Part shown: piece after piece, positions 13,465-25,339 of the stretch | How the letters are laid out: every line of letters starts with the position of its first letter | Position numbering within the stretch: the stretch's first letter is position 1 | From: Casuarius casuarius | Lineage: Eukaryota > Chordata > Aves > Casuariiformes > Casuariidae | DNA length: 64,000 nt | Assembly: GCA_003342895.1 (NCBI GenBank) | Contig: PTFA01000305.1 | Span: 864,818-928,817 of the forward strand | Reading direction: 5' to 3' | Position numbers and translations under genes: made by a program | The notes under the pieces: generated by a model | Database searches by the model: none | What the model was told of the DNA's origin: nothing | The model's input: the letters and a program-made list of their open reading frames with translations, nothing else

Positions 13465-16400
13465 CCTAATTTAGATTCTGTATTTAAAACCTTTATCAAG
13501 TGACCTCATACATTCTCATTAGGAAGAATTAGGGCAGACAGCCACCTCGTGACATACTTGAAATTACAGTGATGGCAAAGCTTACTTGTGGAAATGTTAG
13601 GAAAAATAAAATGATAGAAGTCCTGCATTTTAAGCCATGCAGTATATTTCATATGCTTTTTTTTTGTTTTTATATTTCTGATGAGTGAGAGCCTGTATTT
13701 TTCTGGGTAAAATGGGGCTTGCTCTGGATGGATCAAGCATGGAATGCTTGTCATTTCTAAAACCATTTCTGTGAAAATAAAGTTTTGTTCTCAAATCACG
13801 AGGTGCCTCCAATAATGCAATCAGGAATAATAAATAAAGTGAGTTGGAGGGGAAAAAAAATACATGCCTACCTTGCAGCCTGCATTGATAGCCTTACTAA
13901 TTAAACTAAGGGTAGGTATCCCCACACTTTTTTATTCATACAAAAACTAGACTATGTAAACAAATATGTATCTATAAACATAATTCATAAATCGACTTTT
14001 CTGATGCACACACCCCCAGGCTAATGGTGTGCTCCAGCACTGTATTCTTGTATTTCTTATTTAGAAGTGAACTCCTTAAGATTACAGCGGAGAAGAAAAA
14101 ATGTAGCATCTTTTGTATGCTTTTACTAGCTTTTTTTGGTTACTGTGTGTGTGCTACTTGGTCTTTGTAGTTTGTTCATGTGCAATATGTGCATAAAATG
14201 TTTCTTTTGGAAAAGCAAAAGTGTAAATGGTTTATGTGCAGTTGTTCAGTGAGTGTGGAACAGACAGGAGTCTTCGATTGTATATGACCAGCACTGAATA
14301 CTTTGATGCTTTGTGTGGTTTGTGAGCATCATTTCCTCTCAGTTTACATGAATACTGTTTGCCTCCGTTTGGTCGTACATGCATAGGTAGTAGGTGTGAA
14401 CTAATCTCAACTACTTTTGTGGAGTTACTGGAGGACTCTAGTTTAAGCTTGCCATCGCTTATTTAAATATTTTTGTCTTGGAGGCTTTAAATATAGTAGA
14501 AAATGTTTTACATTTTGTTCTCATTTAAAAAAGAAAAGACATCACACAAGTCCTTTTGTGCATAAGTGAGAATACCTTCTTATATGCCCCTGTATGTGTG
14601 TGAAATTAGGTTTTAACATATTCCATGGAGGCAAGGAATGTTAATGTGCAGGTGGACGAGTGTAGCAAGCTGGTTGGAAGCAAAGCTGCGGACAGAAGTT
14701 GGACTTGTCTTAAATGATGCATTTAGAGAAGGGGAAAATACCTGAGTTGTCCCGGTCCAGACGAATAACCCAGTATTTACTGTGTTGGCTGAATGTAAGC
14801 GGGAGCTACTGGGGGTTGACAGGTAAACTGGAGAACTAAGAGCTGAATCCAGTAGTGGGCATTCACTAGAGATGTGTTTTTTAAAAACAAACAACCCCCT
14901 CCCCTTAGTTCCTAGGGGAGCCCTCTAATGGAAACCCAAAGGAATCTGACAGAAATGTTAAGACTTAGTCTTAAATACTTGGAACTTGGGAGCTTTGATA
15001 CTTGCATTGCTAGATTTAACACTGATTGGGGAATTATGGAGATCACCAAAATTTTACACTGCAACTTTGATTTGTTGTTTGTTTCTTGTGTGTGTGGTGG
15101 GGGGATGAGGAGGGAAGGAAGGCCTTCATAAAATAAATGTTATCAGTGTGTGGATGGCAGGAGTTTTAAATAATCCCTTTAGGCCAGTTTGTGTCCTTTA
15201 ATTTTACAACTGATTTAACAATTTAGAGGAAAGAGAAATGGTGTGGAGGGAAGAGCAATAGTGTGGAGAGGGAGGGTACTGTGGGAAACCTACTTGAGCA
15301 AGAGGACTCTGTGCAAAGCTTGTTTAATGCTCAGAGGTTGTCTTGTGTGGAAGAAAGGAGGTTTGTAGGAGCATTGTTGAAGGCCCTCCTGAATGTGCAG
15401 TCTGCTCTGATCCATGAAAGTAGAGACTGCTAGTGGTTTTGAGACAAAACTGAGACTAGCGGAGCAACATAATTTGTGCATCTGTGGAGAACTGGTGGAG
15501 AAAGTTATCAGACTTTGATGCAGTGTAAAACAGGTTGAAAATTGGACATTCTAGCTTGTTATGTGCCGTTGTCATCGCATAGAACTTGCAGAGTCTATTC
15601 TTTTGCTGGACTTTTTTTTTGGGGTGGTACTTTGATAGGAATCTCTTTGTAGGAATTAGCTTTACAGTGTAATTTTATAAAATATTTTATGCATATATCA
15701 AGTGATGGTACTGCTCTGAGCCTGGTAGCCAATCTAGGCCATGTACTCTCTGACAGATGTAAAAATAGCAAAGCATGATGGGTCATTATAAAATGCAGTA
15801 ATCCTAGGCAGCAAAGTAAATGAACAGTTCCCTGTTGCACTATCCAGCTCTGGGGAGGGACTTTGACTTGGATCGGCAGCTGCTTGACTTCTGGTCTGCA
15901 CAGATTTGCTCATTGCTGGAGCTGACATAAAATAACATTCCCCCCCCCGCAACTTTTAACACCTCCACAGTGTTTCCAGCTGTTTACCAGTGAAATGGGA
16001 AGAACTGGCTTAGTCCAAAGCAGCTTAATTCTTCCTTGAAGAATCTGTACTCTCATCACTGGGTATATGAAGTACTTGTGTTCTATATATGGACTTTCAG
16101 GCACAAGACCCTTCAGACAGGCTGAGGAAGGTTATCTGTGCAGAGAGGGGCTCCATGGAGGGAGGAGAATAGGAAGTTCCCAGAGTTTGGTTTAAAAACT
16201 GATCTAGGAAGACATCCTCAAAGGAATTATAGCATATAAACATGTACCTGAGAGAAAAAGAATGTAAGAAAAGATTTTGGTCCTAAAAGAGTCTTTTTAA
16301 AGGGTTAGCTGTATGTGTTTCTTCCAACATGTAAAACTGGACATGCTTGACACTTTAAAAATCCATGGTATTTTTTCCTTTTATGAAGGAAACCTGTCTC

Positions 16401-16495
16401 AGTTCACTTTCATTACTTCTACAATGAGTGTGACAACATTAAATTCAAGTGGAACATGCATACATTTGGCAGAAATATCCCTATTCATTGATTTT

Positions 16496-16533
<38 letters not shown>
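16496..16533 (+). repeat. (TC)n microsatellite
   Basis: About 19 CT dinucleotides with a single TT interruption near the middle. It accounts for the serine-leucine run in the 117-codon open frame across it (16313-16666), which should not be read as a protein. Confidence 0.95.
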
Positions 16534-19032
16534 ATCAATGGATGTTGTCTCACCTCTGCTAATCAATTTTCATTTTAAGCCAGTGTTAACAAATAATGTG
16601 AAACTTTATTTACATGGAAAGGGTGATGTTACGTATGTGAAGGAAATCTTGGGCATATTCGCTTAGATATGGAAATACAACAGAGAAATAAGAGTGAATC
16701 CTCACTGATAATGACTGAGGACATAGATTGACATTACGGCTAGGTTCACTGACCAAGGCAGTCCCACCCCTGGCCCGGCAATCTTGCCACTTCACTGTTA
16801 TGGGCTGTGTCACCAGCCTGTGGAGAGCCAGTTTAAGAAGATAAATTGACTAATTCAAAGTGTAAATGTTTTTATGCTGGTTTAGCACCCTGAACGGGTT
16901 TATCACAGGCTCAGGGAGGAAAGTGCTTTTTATGGATCAAAGGGACAGGGAGAACGTGTCTAATGGTGGAAGTAGTAGGGATAAAGAACAATGGGCTTTC
17001 CCATTTTGCTGTCAGGTAGCTATTACGTTGGCTTAGAATTAACATTTAACTGGGCTGTATTTGGATGTGTGGTGTTATCTCATACTGTAGCTGGGAAATA
17101 ACAGTCCCTCATGCTCCTTACCTAGTTGTGTGTTGCCACAACTAGGATGTCCCCTGAAGAGTGTTGGCACAAGTTCACTGATCCAATTAATGATGTCTGG
17201 GCGAAGATTTGTGTAAGGACACAAATGTGAATGAAGGAAAATGGGGGGCTACAGCTGCTTTTGCTTTTCCTATCCAGTAGTGCTCGTCGTGGCCTGAGCC
17301 TATGGTTCAGATGACTGAGAGCAGTAGTGAGAGACAGATAAAGAAAACACAAGACCTAATAAGTGTTAGGGGCTTCTCTGAGCAAAAAGAACATTGCCTC
17401 ATCCCAAGAGGCTGTATCAATGTTACAAGCTGCTTTTTATTTTGTTCTCCTTTTCCAACCTTTTTTCTCCAAAGCAAAGAGGAAAGAAGTATAATCAGGT
17501 GCTTAAGCAGAGAATGTTTTTGAGTCAGGCTGATGGGATATTCTGTTCTATCTTGTATTTGCCAAAGGAAATTGACTTAAATCAAAAGACAAGTGGAATG
17601 ACGAATTTTGTTTCTGATGCTGTTTGCGTAGAAAAATGTCTAAATGTGAACTGCAGTGACTGACTCTTTAATTTTGCATTCTACACAGGAGTTCAACATC
17701 CTTAACATGGTTGTTAACAAGTAGCTGCTCTAGCCCAATTTTCTATGAAAAGGCATGTGCAGTTACAGTGACTTCATAACTTCTAAGTGCATTGGTTAAT
17801 TGGCTAAACTAATTCAGACAGAAAAGAATTTGAAGACCACTCATTTCATGTAAACTTTTTAATAATGAGTAAAGAGGACAGGCTTTAAATTATTTATGAG
17901 TTTGTTGCACATTTTTTTAGCCTATAGGCTAGTTTACAAAATTGCTGTTCCAACAAGCAAGCCATCCTGTCATCAAAAATAGTCTGTAGGGAGAAACGCT
18001 CGATCAACATGAAAATGTTAGTATACTTTTGATAAGAAGGCATAAATCAGGAGAAGCAGATCAAGTTTCATAAGTTCCAGGGTTCATGAAACTTTCTTCT
18101 GACTCAGACTACGGAAAACTTCCCGTAGGTAATAGCCAAAATGGAAAAAAAAGGAAGTAGACAAAACAGGAATAACCTCTTCAGTTTACTGCTTTGCAGG
18201 TCTTGTGTTAAGTAGGTAAGTCTATAGTCATTTGTTTCTAATGTTAGAATGTATCAATCTATTTTATATTTGTAAGACATATGGTGTTTTAGCCAAAGTA
18301 ATATTTAGTGAGTAGGGTTTACAAAACAGGCACTGCTTGCTTTTGTCAAAATAACTATCAGAATGCTTTGTACAGAAATTCTTAGCTGTTAAATCTGGTT
18401 AAAAATGCTGATGACGTTTTTGTTGACAAGTGGTTTGAAACACTGTAGTCTCACTCTTGCTGCTGAAAATACTAGCTTTTTTTAGCCCCTTAACATATTA
18501 GTTAACTCATTACAGCACTATTCTGAATCAAAATAAAATAAATATCCCTTATGTTTTTTACAGCTGTTTTGTGACAAGAAACACTCTCCTGTACCACTAT
18601 GTGGTATAGGAACATCGGTGACAGCAGTGGAAGAGAGTTGGGCGAGAAGGGGCTGTGGGATTGGATTGTGTGAAACTAATAAACTTTCATGCCGAAATGG
18701 GCAGTTCCAAAGCTGTATATCCCAAAGGGAGAAGTGGAGTTGTGTACATTGTGTACATATGCAATGTTAGCATATAATTCAAGAAGGCCTTTCTAGCCTT
18801 CTCCTTTGTAGCCATCTTAAGAGGCCCTGGATAGTCTTAGCATTTGGGTTCTCTGCTCAAGGCAGAAAGAGCAGGCAATTGGAGGCTGTGCAAGGGCAGA
18901 ATGAAACCTTGGCCTGTCTCCCCTGTAAATTGCTAGGATTTAGCCGGCTGCGATGCCCAACAGGATTGGGCAAAGAGCACCCAGATCTGCAGTTCTGGAG
19001 GCATTTTGTCCTTGGTGATGCAGATGCTGGAC

Positions 19033-19067
19033 TTGCTGGTATACAGTACCTTTTGGTACTGCAGCAA
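19033..19067. other. Short imperfect hairpin
   Basis: Left arm ttgctg, a 5-nt bulge (gtata), then cagtacc. The loop is four Ts. The right arm ggtactg plus cagcaa pairs completely with the left arm. That gives 13 base pairs with one bulge. It is too short for a typical pre-miRNA and has no terminator role in a vertebrate genome. Function unknown; possibly chance. Confidence 0.6.
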
Positions 19068-22000
19068 TCCTTCATTCCTGTTATCAATCTTTAATTTATG
19101 CAGCTGTCTATAGCCTTCTGCACTAAGAATTTGTACGTGTAATATACAACATGCAGCGTTCCCAAGCTTAGCTCTGAAGACTGTAGGAGACATATCATAA
19201 AATATTGATGTTCTTCAGTATATGAATCAACAGAAAAGGAACAACTATGTTTTTTTCAAATTCAAAAAAAAACTTCTTAAAGTATTAATAGATTACCAGC
19301 ATTTTATACTGACTGTAAATATAATGGATGAGATTCACTCTAGTTTGTAAAATGTAACCATAAGGGAGGTTCAGCTGGCTTTTACTCCCTGTAATATACT
19401 CAAGCTATAATGATTCCTGTTGGTTTACATGGAGAAATGTGTATTACAAATAATTCTGAAGCTGCTTTTGATGACCCGTTGCCATATTTGAACATTTTTT
19501 GCCTTCTCTGGGTCTGGAACACTGTGCATGTTATAGAACAGAAAAAAAAACACCTAAAAAAAAAAAACTGAAAAACTTTAACGTTGTTATATTAAGCATA
19601 ATGTTTGGGGATTTTTGTATGGCTCTGGCCAGGATTTTAGAAAGCTATACTTGGACAATTTTGGGCTAAATTTGGAATTGTAAATAATTCAGTATTTGAA
19701 TATTTATATGATGTGTTAAATATCTGTACTGAATAGGTAACTCTTACTTGAAAAAAGGTCTTTTTGACTTGTCATTGGACAAACTGAGCTACCCAGTGGT
19801 CCACAGTACTGCATATGCTGTAATTGCCAAATAGCTGATTTGACTGATTAAATACTTCTTTCAAATATTGTTTCTGCTTTAAAAAATACCTGTATTCTTA
19901 AAATTTTTTGAATTAAATAGTACAAATATTGTTAGACTTACTGTGGACTTTGATTTTCCACCTGTGTTTGGGTCTATGCTATGTCTGAATCAGCCTGTTT
20001 TTTGCAGATATGTATCTCTCAGGCTGTTTGCTAAATATTAGCTCGGGTCTTTGCTTAGGCTATTGTATTACAGCACTAAAAGAAGTTCTTTGTAACAGTA
20101 CAAATGGACAGTTAACCCATATTGCGTTTTCAAGAAGCTTCAGAAAATACGGTCACACTCTAATATAGTTATTTAGAATATTGAAATCATTTATTTTTCT
20201 GGCACTTGGACATGTAAAAAGCATTAAGATTCAGCAATACTTAAATGCAAAGGAAAATATTGATTATGATTTGGAAACCTGGTATTAGTTATGGAGTACT
20301 GTTATAAATTTTCATCTTTTACTCTTTAAAAACTAATCCATTCCTTTTATCTCTGTGGCTTAGAAGGCTGTGTTATGCAAGCTGGAGGCTCAAGGGGAGC
20401 CTCCTGGTTGTTTTCTGTTCAAGTAGTAGCTTTGGAGAATATGTTGATGGCAAGGGGCTCATGGAGTTCTGTCTCTTTGTATAAATTCACCATGTAGCTT
20501 GAAATTTTCTTCTTGTCATGTAGCTACTGTCTTGAAAACGACTGGAACAATATGCAGAGAGATGTCCCCTTCAAAAGGAGTAGTTCCAGAATCTACTCCC
20601 CTTGGCAGCAGCCATCAGCAGAACTGTGGGAGCAGAACTGTGAATTGAATTCTGCTTTCTTGTGTTTGCATTGGTAATTCTCTAAACTATGACTCTTCCT
20701 AATTTTCTTCCATTAAAAAACAATTTAAAAATAGTCTCAGATATCAGGTGAATGTTTCAGGGTTGTGGCATTTCTTCGTTTTTGTTTTTTAATCGTTTAT
20801 TCTGGTCTTTGCCTCATCAACAGTGATGGCGTTGAGTACTTTGTTATTTTTTTTCCTTCCTCTAGGACTTATATATGTTTCTCTGACCTTCCTCCCTGTA
20901 CTGATCTATCTTGCTGTTACTTTTCTTCCACCAGGTTCTTCCTCAGAACTGTTGCCTACTTTGCCTTCAAAAAGTCAGCCTGTAGTCATTTTTATTTCAT
21001 GTAATAGTTGGACAGATTTTTTTTTTTTTTAAAGGGAAAAAAAAGAGAGAAACAACCCCCTCCCCCCAATGCTGTTGAGAAGATCCTAATCAGGAATATC
21101 CTTTTCTTTCTTTGGGTGTGACTTTTCTGTTTCCAGTTAACCTGTGCTTGGTGTGCTGAAGCACTTGTTTTCTCTTATGGATAATGAGAGTCAATTTGCC
21201 TCATACTCTTGTCAATATAAAGACAATTTGCATTTCCAGATCATGTCTCCTTTCCAACTAGATGTTGCACAGGCTTTGCCCTTGCAGTATGTAGATAAAA
21301 TTGAAATAAAAGTAGCAGGAAACAGAGTAAAGCAGTAAATGCAGGGGGATATTAGTTTCTGCAAGTAGTGTTTCATCCACTCTTTTATACAAGGACTTTG
21401 TAATTTGCTGTTTTTCCTAAGTATTTAGAGCTAGCAGACTGTCTTCGGCATCTAGACAAAAAGATTGTCTTAGGCGTTTTGATTTCATTATAATAATCTC
21501 TGACTCTGACTTCCGCATGAGGCTACCGGGTAGCCTGTTTCTGAGGCTGAACTTGACTGTGGCTACGAAGTTTCACCCTGTGAAGTAGACAGCTGCATGT
21601 CTGTGCGGAGGGCATGGGTGGCAAGAACGTGCTCGGGCAGTTCTTCAGCAGCTGCCTTGGCTTCCTTTAGGCTTCTGGGTGCAATTCAAGGTTTTGGCCT
21701 TGATTGCTTTTAAGCCTAATGTGACTCGAGCTCTGGCTGAGAAACTGCCTGCTTTTTTGGTCCAACATAGCAATTAATGTCAACTGGAATACTTGACCTA
21801 GATCATCCTAGTTTTTAATGTCAAGTAGCCATTGGCAGGAAGTTCTTTGAGCAGGACTTCTGACTTTGGAATGCGCTCCCCAACCTGGTCTGATGGAGTC
21901 GGCTTGCTGCGAGGGCTCAGTGCCAGGCCTATCTTATTTCTTTGCCTATGGAGATGAGGAATTGTTCAATGCTTCTCCTGTTCTCTTTTGCCTCTGAAGA

Positions 22001-22919
22001 AAGGAAGATTAATATGGGTTTGTAATAATTATATTCAGATCTTATACTTGAGCCATGAGGGAAGACACGTGAAATACACTTTAAAGAAAAATAGCATACA
22101 TGCTTATGTACATAAAAGGGCTGTTCTTTGAACTTTGAATGCTGTGCATGAACGTTTCCTCCCAGAGACTGGTTTGAAAGTTTGAAAGTGTAGTAAGTTA
22201 AATTTAGGTACACAGTGTTTTCTTTCAGCTTTGTGGAAGACATTAGAGCTCACTGCCAGCCATGGAAAACCTCCTTCCTGCTGGGAAAGGAGGTTTGTCA
22301 AACTGTTAAAACCATCACCAAGGTCTTTACCTTTGAGGCTCATTGCTGAAAACAATGTAATAGGGCCCACTTTGCCCTACAAGAAGGTGTTTTGATGCTT
22401 TTTCCTAGCCATGCCATTTCTCATGCAGTTGGTCAATTTTGTAAAGAAAAATGCTCGAGAGCAAAAGCAATTTTGAGAAGGACAGCTACTATTTCAAGTG
22501 CTGTACAACAACTGCAATGCCAAGATCAGAGTGAACTGTTGGAATATAAATACATTGGTAACTTTGACCTGGAGAAACTATCTTCTCCTGCAACTACTGA
22601 GACATTTGAGCACTTATTGGCAAATGCCCAAAGCCGACCAAAATGACAATGGATATAGAAGGAATAGAGAGAGAAGAGGGAGAGATAAATTTGATCTAAA
22701 GCCCTGAACCTCCCTGTTCAGAGAGTCGAGACCAATTTCTAATAGCACAGCTACATTTGTGCATCACTTTCTCGGGGAGACTGTCTAGTCCTGCAGGCTG
22801 ACAGAGTGCAGCCTGCATGTCTGCTTTGGGCAGCAGAGAAAGAGGAAAGTCTAACCACCTTCCTCTTCAAAAACATCTTGATCCTTTTTCAGTCAGTCTC
22901 GTTTCTGGAGAATTTCTGG

Positions 22920-23290
22920 AACAAAGTGTTTAGGAGAAGAAAGAAAGAAATTAGAAATGGAGAAAGAAATTACTTGTCACTGGAACAGGTTAGGAAATAC
23001 AGGTTAAAAGTCTCTAAAAGGTTAGAGAATTTGAGAATATTCAAAATTTTTGTTCTCAATTATCCAAATAAAAACGAGGATGCTCTAAGAGACAAAAATG
23101 ACGTAATTTAGATAAAACTCATCAGATGGCTTGATGTGAAGTCCAGTGAAGATTGACTGATTTCAGTAGATTTTGGATTCTACTTTAAAAAAAATTAGAA
23201 TAAAAGGAAAAAGGCTTAAGAAATGGAAAACTAAAAGGAAATAGACAAGAAGAAATATATAGGTCACACCTAAAGGGAAAGATCTATTGG
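22920..23290 (+). other. Purine-rich patch on the plus strand
   Basis: Sampled lines here are about 60-75% A+G (for example 44 of 60 at 22921-22980 and 46 of 60 at 23221-23280), against the T-rich trend of the rest of the plus strand. A 101-codon frame (22806-23111), rich in K and R, overlaps part of it. An 84-codon frame lies just upstream (22392-22646). Neither resembles a known family. The patch could be a decayed insertion or local composition drift. Confidence 0.5.
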
Positions 23291-24049
23291 TAAGTCTTTT
23301 TTGAAGACTAGTATGAAGAGAGGAATTTTATATGCTGATGCAAAAAGAGTTGCTATGCAGAGTTGGACAGCTTTTTGGCATCTGAAGAAAAATGCTGAAG
23401 GAATAAGTGCCAGTTGCTAAGCATGTTGAAATAACTGCTTTTATTTACCTGACGTGAATTAGTGTGTTTAGGTGAAGGATTAGTGTTACGTGCTAGCAGG
23501 TGTTCATTGTACAGAGTGGAATACTGAATACTTAAATGATCAGCGTGGATCAGAATGATGGAGAAAGTTATGTTGGAGCTAGGACATACAGAGCGGGATT
23601 TTTCTTACCTGTTTTATAAAAGTCTCTCTCTGAGTTGGGGTGAGGGTGAGCCCTATTTATACACAGCGAAAAGAAATAAGAACCTTGTGTAACTCTTAAC
23701 AGGCAATGGAGACAAGTAGGGATTTCTAGCGTGTGATTCATTTGACCTCCTTTAGACATGTACTATAGGATGAGATCAGTTCCACCCGTAGAAGAGCCTG
23801 GTTTTCTCCACTGACTGTAAAAGGAGACTAAGGTGACCTGCTCAGATACAGACACCTGCATTGTAAACATCTTTATTTGGTCTGGTGAATTCTGGCTTGG
23901 CAGCCACATCTAAGAATGGAAATGCAAAGGTTCTCTGTTATTACAGCTTGTGGTTAACTGTCAAATGCCCTCAGTCCCAGCTGAGTAAAGACTCAACACC
24001 TCTTTCAAAATGGAAGTTGGCAAGCCAAGGTCTTCTGAGACCTGCCTGG

Positions 24050-24050
24050 N
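24050..24050. other. Single ambiguous base (N)
   Basis: One undetermined base just upstream of the GC-rich patch at 24063-24356. It affects translation across this point in one short plus-strand frame. Confidence 0.99.
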
Positions 24051-24180
24051 TAGGGCTAACAATTCATGCTGAAGTATGGTGAGGGGCATCACCCCTCTGC
24101 TGTCCCCTCGGGCCCCCAAGGAAATGAAGCAGGGGCGGGAGAAGCTGACGGGTTCAGATTCCTCACTCCTCTTGTGTCAG

Positions 24181-24356
24181 TGTATGGGGACACCAGCGGT
24201 GGTTGGAGCTACGAGGTTGGGTTCTGCAGCATCACTGGCAAGTAGCGACTGCGCGTATGGTTCTACCAACTCTGCGCTGGGAGCTGGAACCTCCTTCAAA
24301 GAGCTGGAAGCAGTAGCCTGTTGCATTGCCCTCATGTAGCAGTGACTGATTTACAG
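24181..24356 (+). other. Candidate non-coding exon in a GC-rich patch
   Basis: The stretch 24063-24356 is clearly richer in G and C than its surroundings. It ends in a strong donor (ttacag followed by gtgagc, with GT at 24357). A plausible acceptor (cctcttgtgtcag) ends at 24180. The frame of an 87-codon open frame starting at 24076 stops at 24337, before the donor. A spliced exon here would therefore be non-coding, or would carry the end of an upstream reading frame in its 5' part. It could instead be a first exon of a local transcript. No promoter element such as a well-placed TATA box was established. Confidence 0.25.
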
Positions 24357-25316
24357 GTGAGCGTGCACGGTTGTGACAAGCGGTCAGACTGTGAGCTCCG
24401 TAGGGACACCATTACTAGAGAGTAGAGTGTACATTTTAGTGACAGGCTTAGTATTTACCTGTAAATCACCCACCACATGTTTGGTGGACCATGAAAAGTA
24501 AATGATTTATTTAAGCTGGTTCCTGGGCAAAATAGGAGTGTTTCAGTGCATCATTAAATAGAGCTACAGAAAACACAAGAACTGGTGTTCTGCTGTTAAT
24601 AAGAAAAAAGAAATCTGTAATTTGAATCTTGTTTGGGCTCTAAGGAATAGATGGAGGTAACTTTTTTAAAAAAAATAATTACTGGGTTAATATTATATCC
24701 ATACAAATCTACTTTTATAACTCTAGGGCTTAGAGGTCTTTGTTTATTTGTTATGCTGGTGAGTTCCTAAATAAATATATGTATCTATTTCACTTGCAAA
24801 CACAATTTAATTTTTTTCCTCACAAATTTTCCTGCATTTTAATTGGAATACTAGCATATTGTATGGTTGATGTAGTATTCTCTCAGAACTTAAGGTCTGG
24901 GGATGTCAATTTTAGTCTTTTATGCCTATTATGGATTTTCCTTATTAAAGCAATTTTTTTTAAAAGCTAGCCCTGTGGTAGGGAATATCTTCAATTTTTA
25001 TTGTGAAAAATAAGCATACTGTTCTAATTATCAATGCTATTTTCTTACAAAGTGCTCATCTCTATACAAGCTCAATTTATGTGTGTTCACTTGATAATGA
25101 AGATATCTAAATTTTTTTCAAAATCAAACTGTGGTGGGGCTGGAGGTGGTGGTCAAGTAATATTAACAACCAGCAGCACTAGCTAATGGACTGGTAAAGC
25201 TAATTCTTCAACTACTATATTTTTAAAGGCTAAACTCATTTTTAAACAAGTGGTTCTCATTTTCTAGTTGGTGCTCATATTTGGAAATACAGCTCGCGCA
25301 CACGTGCTCTCTCTCT

Positions 25317-25339
25317 CTTTCTCTCTCTCTCTCCCCCCC
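25317..25339 (+). repeat. (CT)n microsatellite with poly-C end
   Basis: CT dinucleotides with a TTT interruption run into a short run of Cs. Immediately upstream are alternating bases including an E-box-like cacgtg. The reverse strand forms the RERERE stretch seen in an overlapping minus-strand frame, which is therefore an artefact. Confidence 0.9.

Larger units (their letters stand above)
13460..22900. other. Non-coding AT-rich stretch, no gene recognised
   Basis: No gene was recognised. A TC microsatellite lies at 16496-16533, a short imperfect hairpin at 19033-19067 and a 14-nt poly-T at 21017-21030. Two overlapping plus-strand frames at 20765-21032 are rich in F, L and S because the DNA there is pyrimidine-rich, and are not good evidence for a protein. 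A 9-bp direct duplication (tgtgtacat twice) is at 18741-18758. Confidence 0.5.

Noticed and set aside
16313..16666. 117-codon plus frame with a serine-leucine run
   Set aside because: The SL run is the translation of the TC microsatellite and the flanks show no family motif.
18170..18230. Acceptor tttactgctttgcag followed by donor agtag|gtaagt
   Set aside because: The enclosed segment would be only 16 nt (or about 36 nt with an alternative acceptor), too short to claim without transcript evidence.
20765..21032. Overlapping hydrophobic plus-strand frames resembling membrane segments
   Set aside because: The F/L/S-rich peptides come from T-rich DNA in two frames at once, which indicates composition rather than coding.
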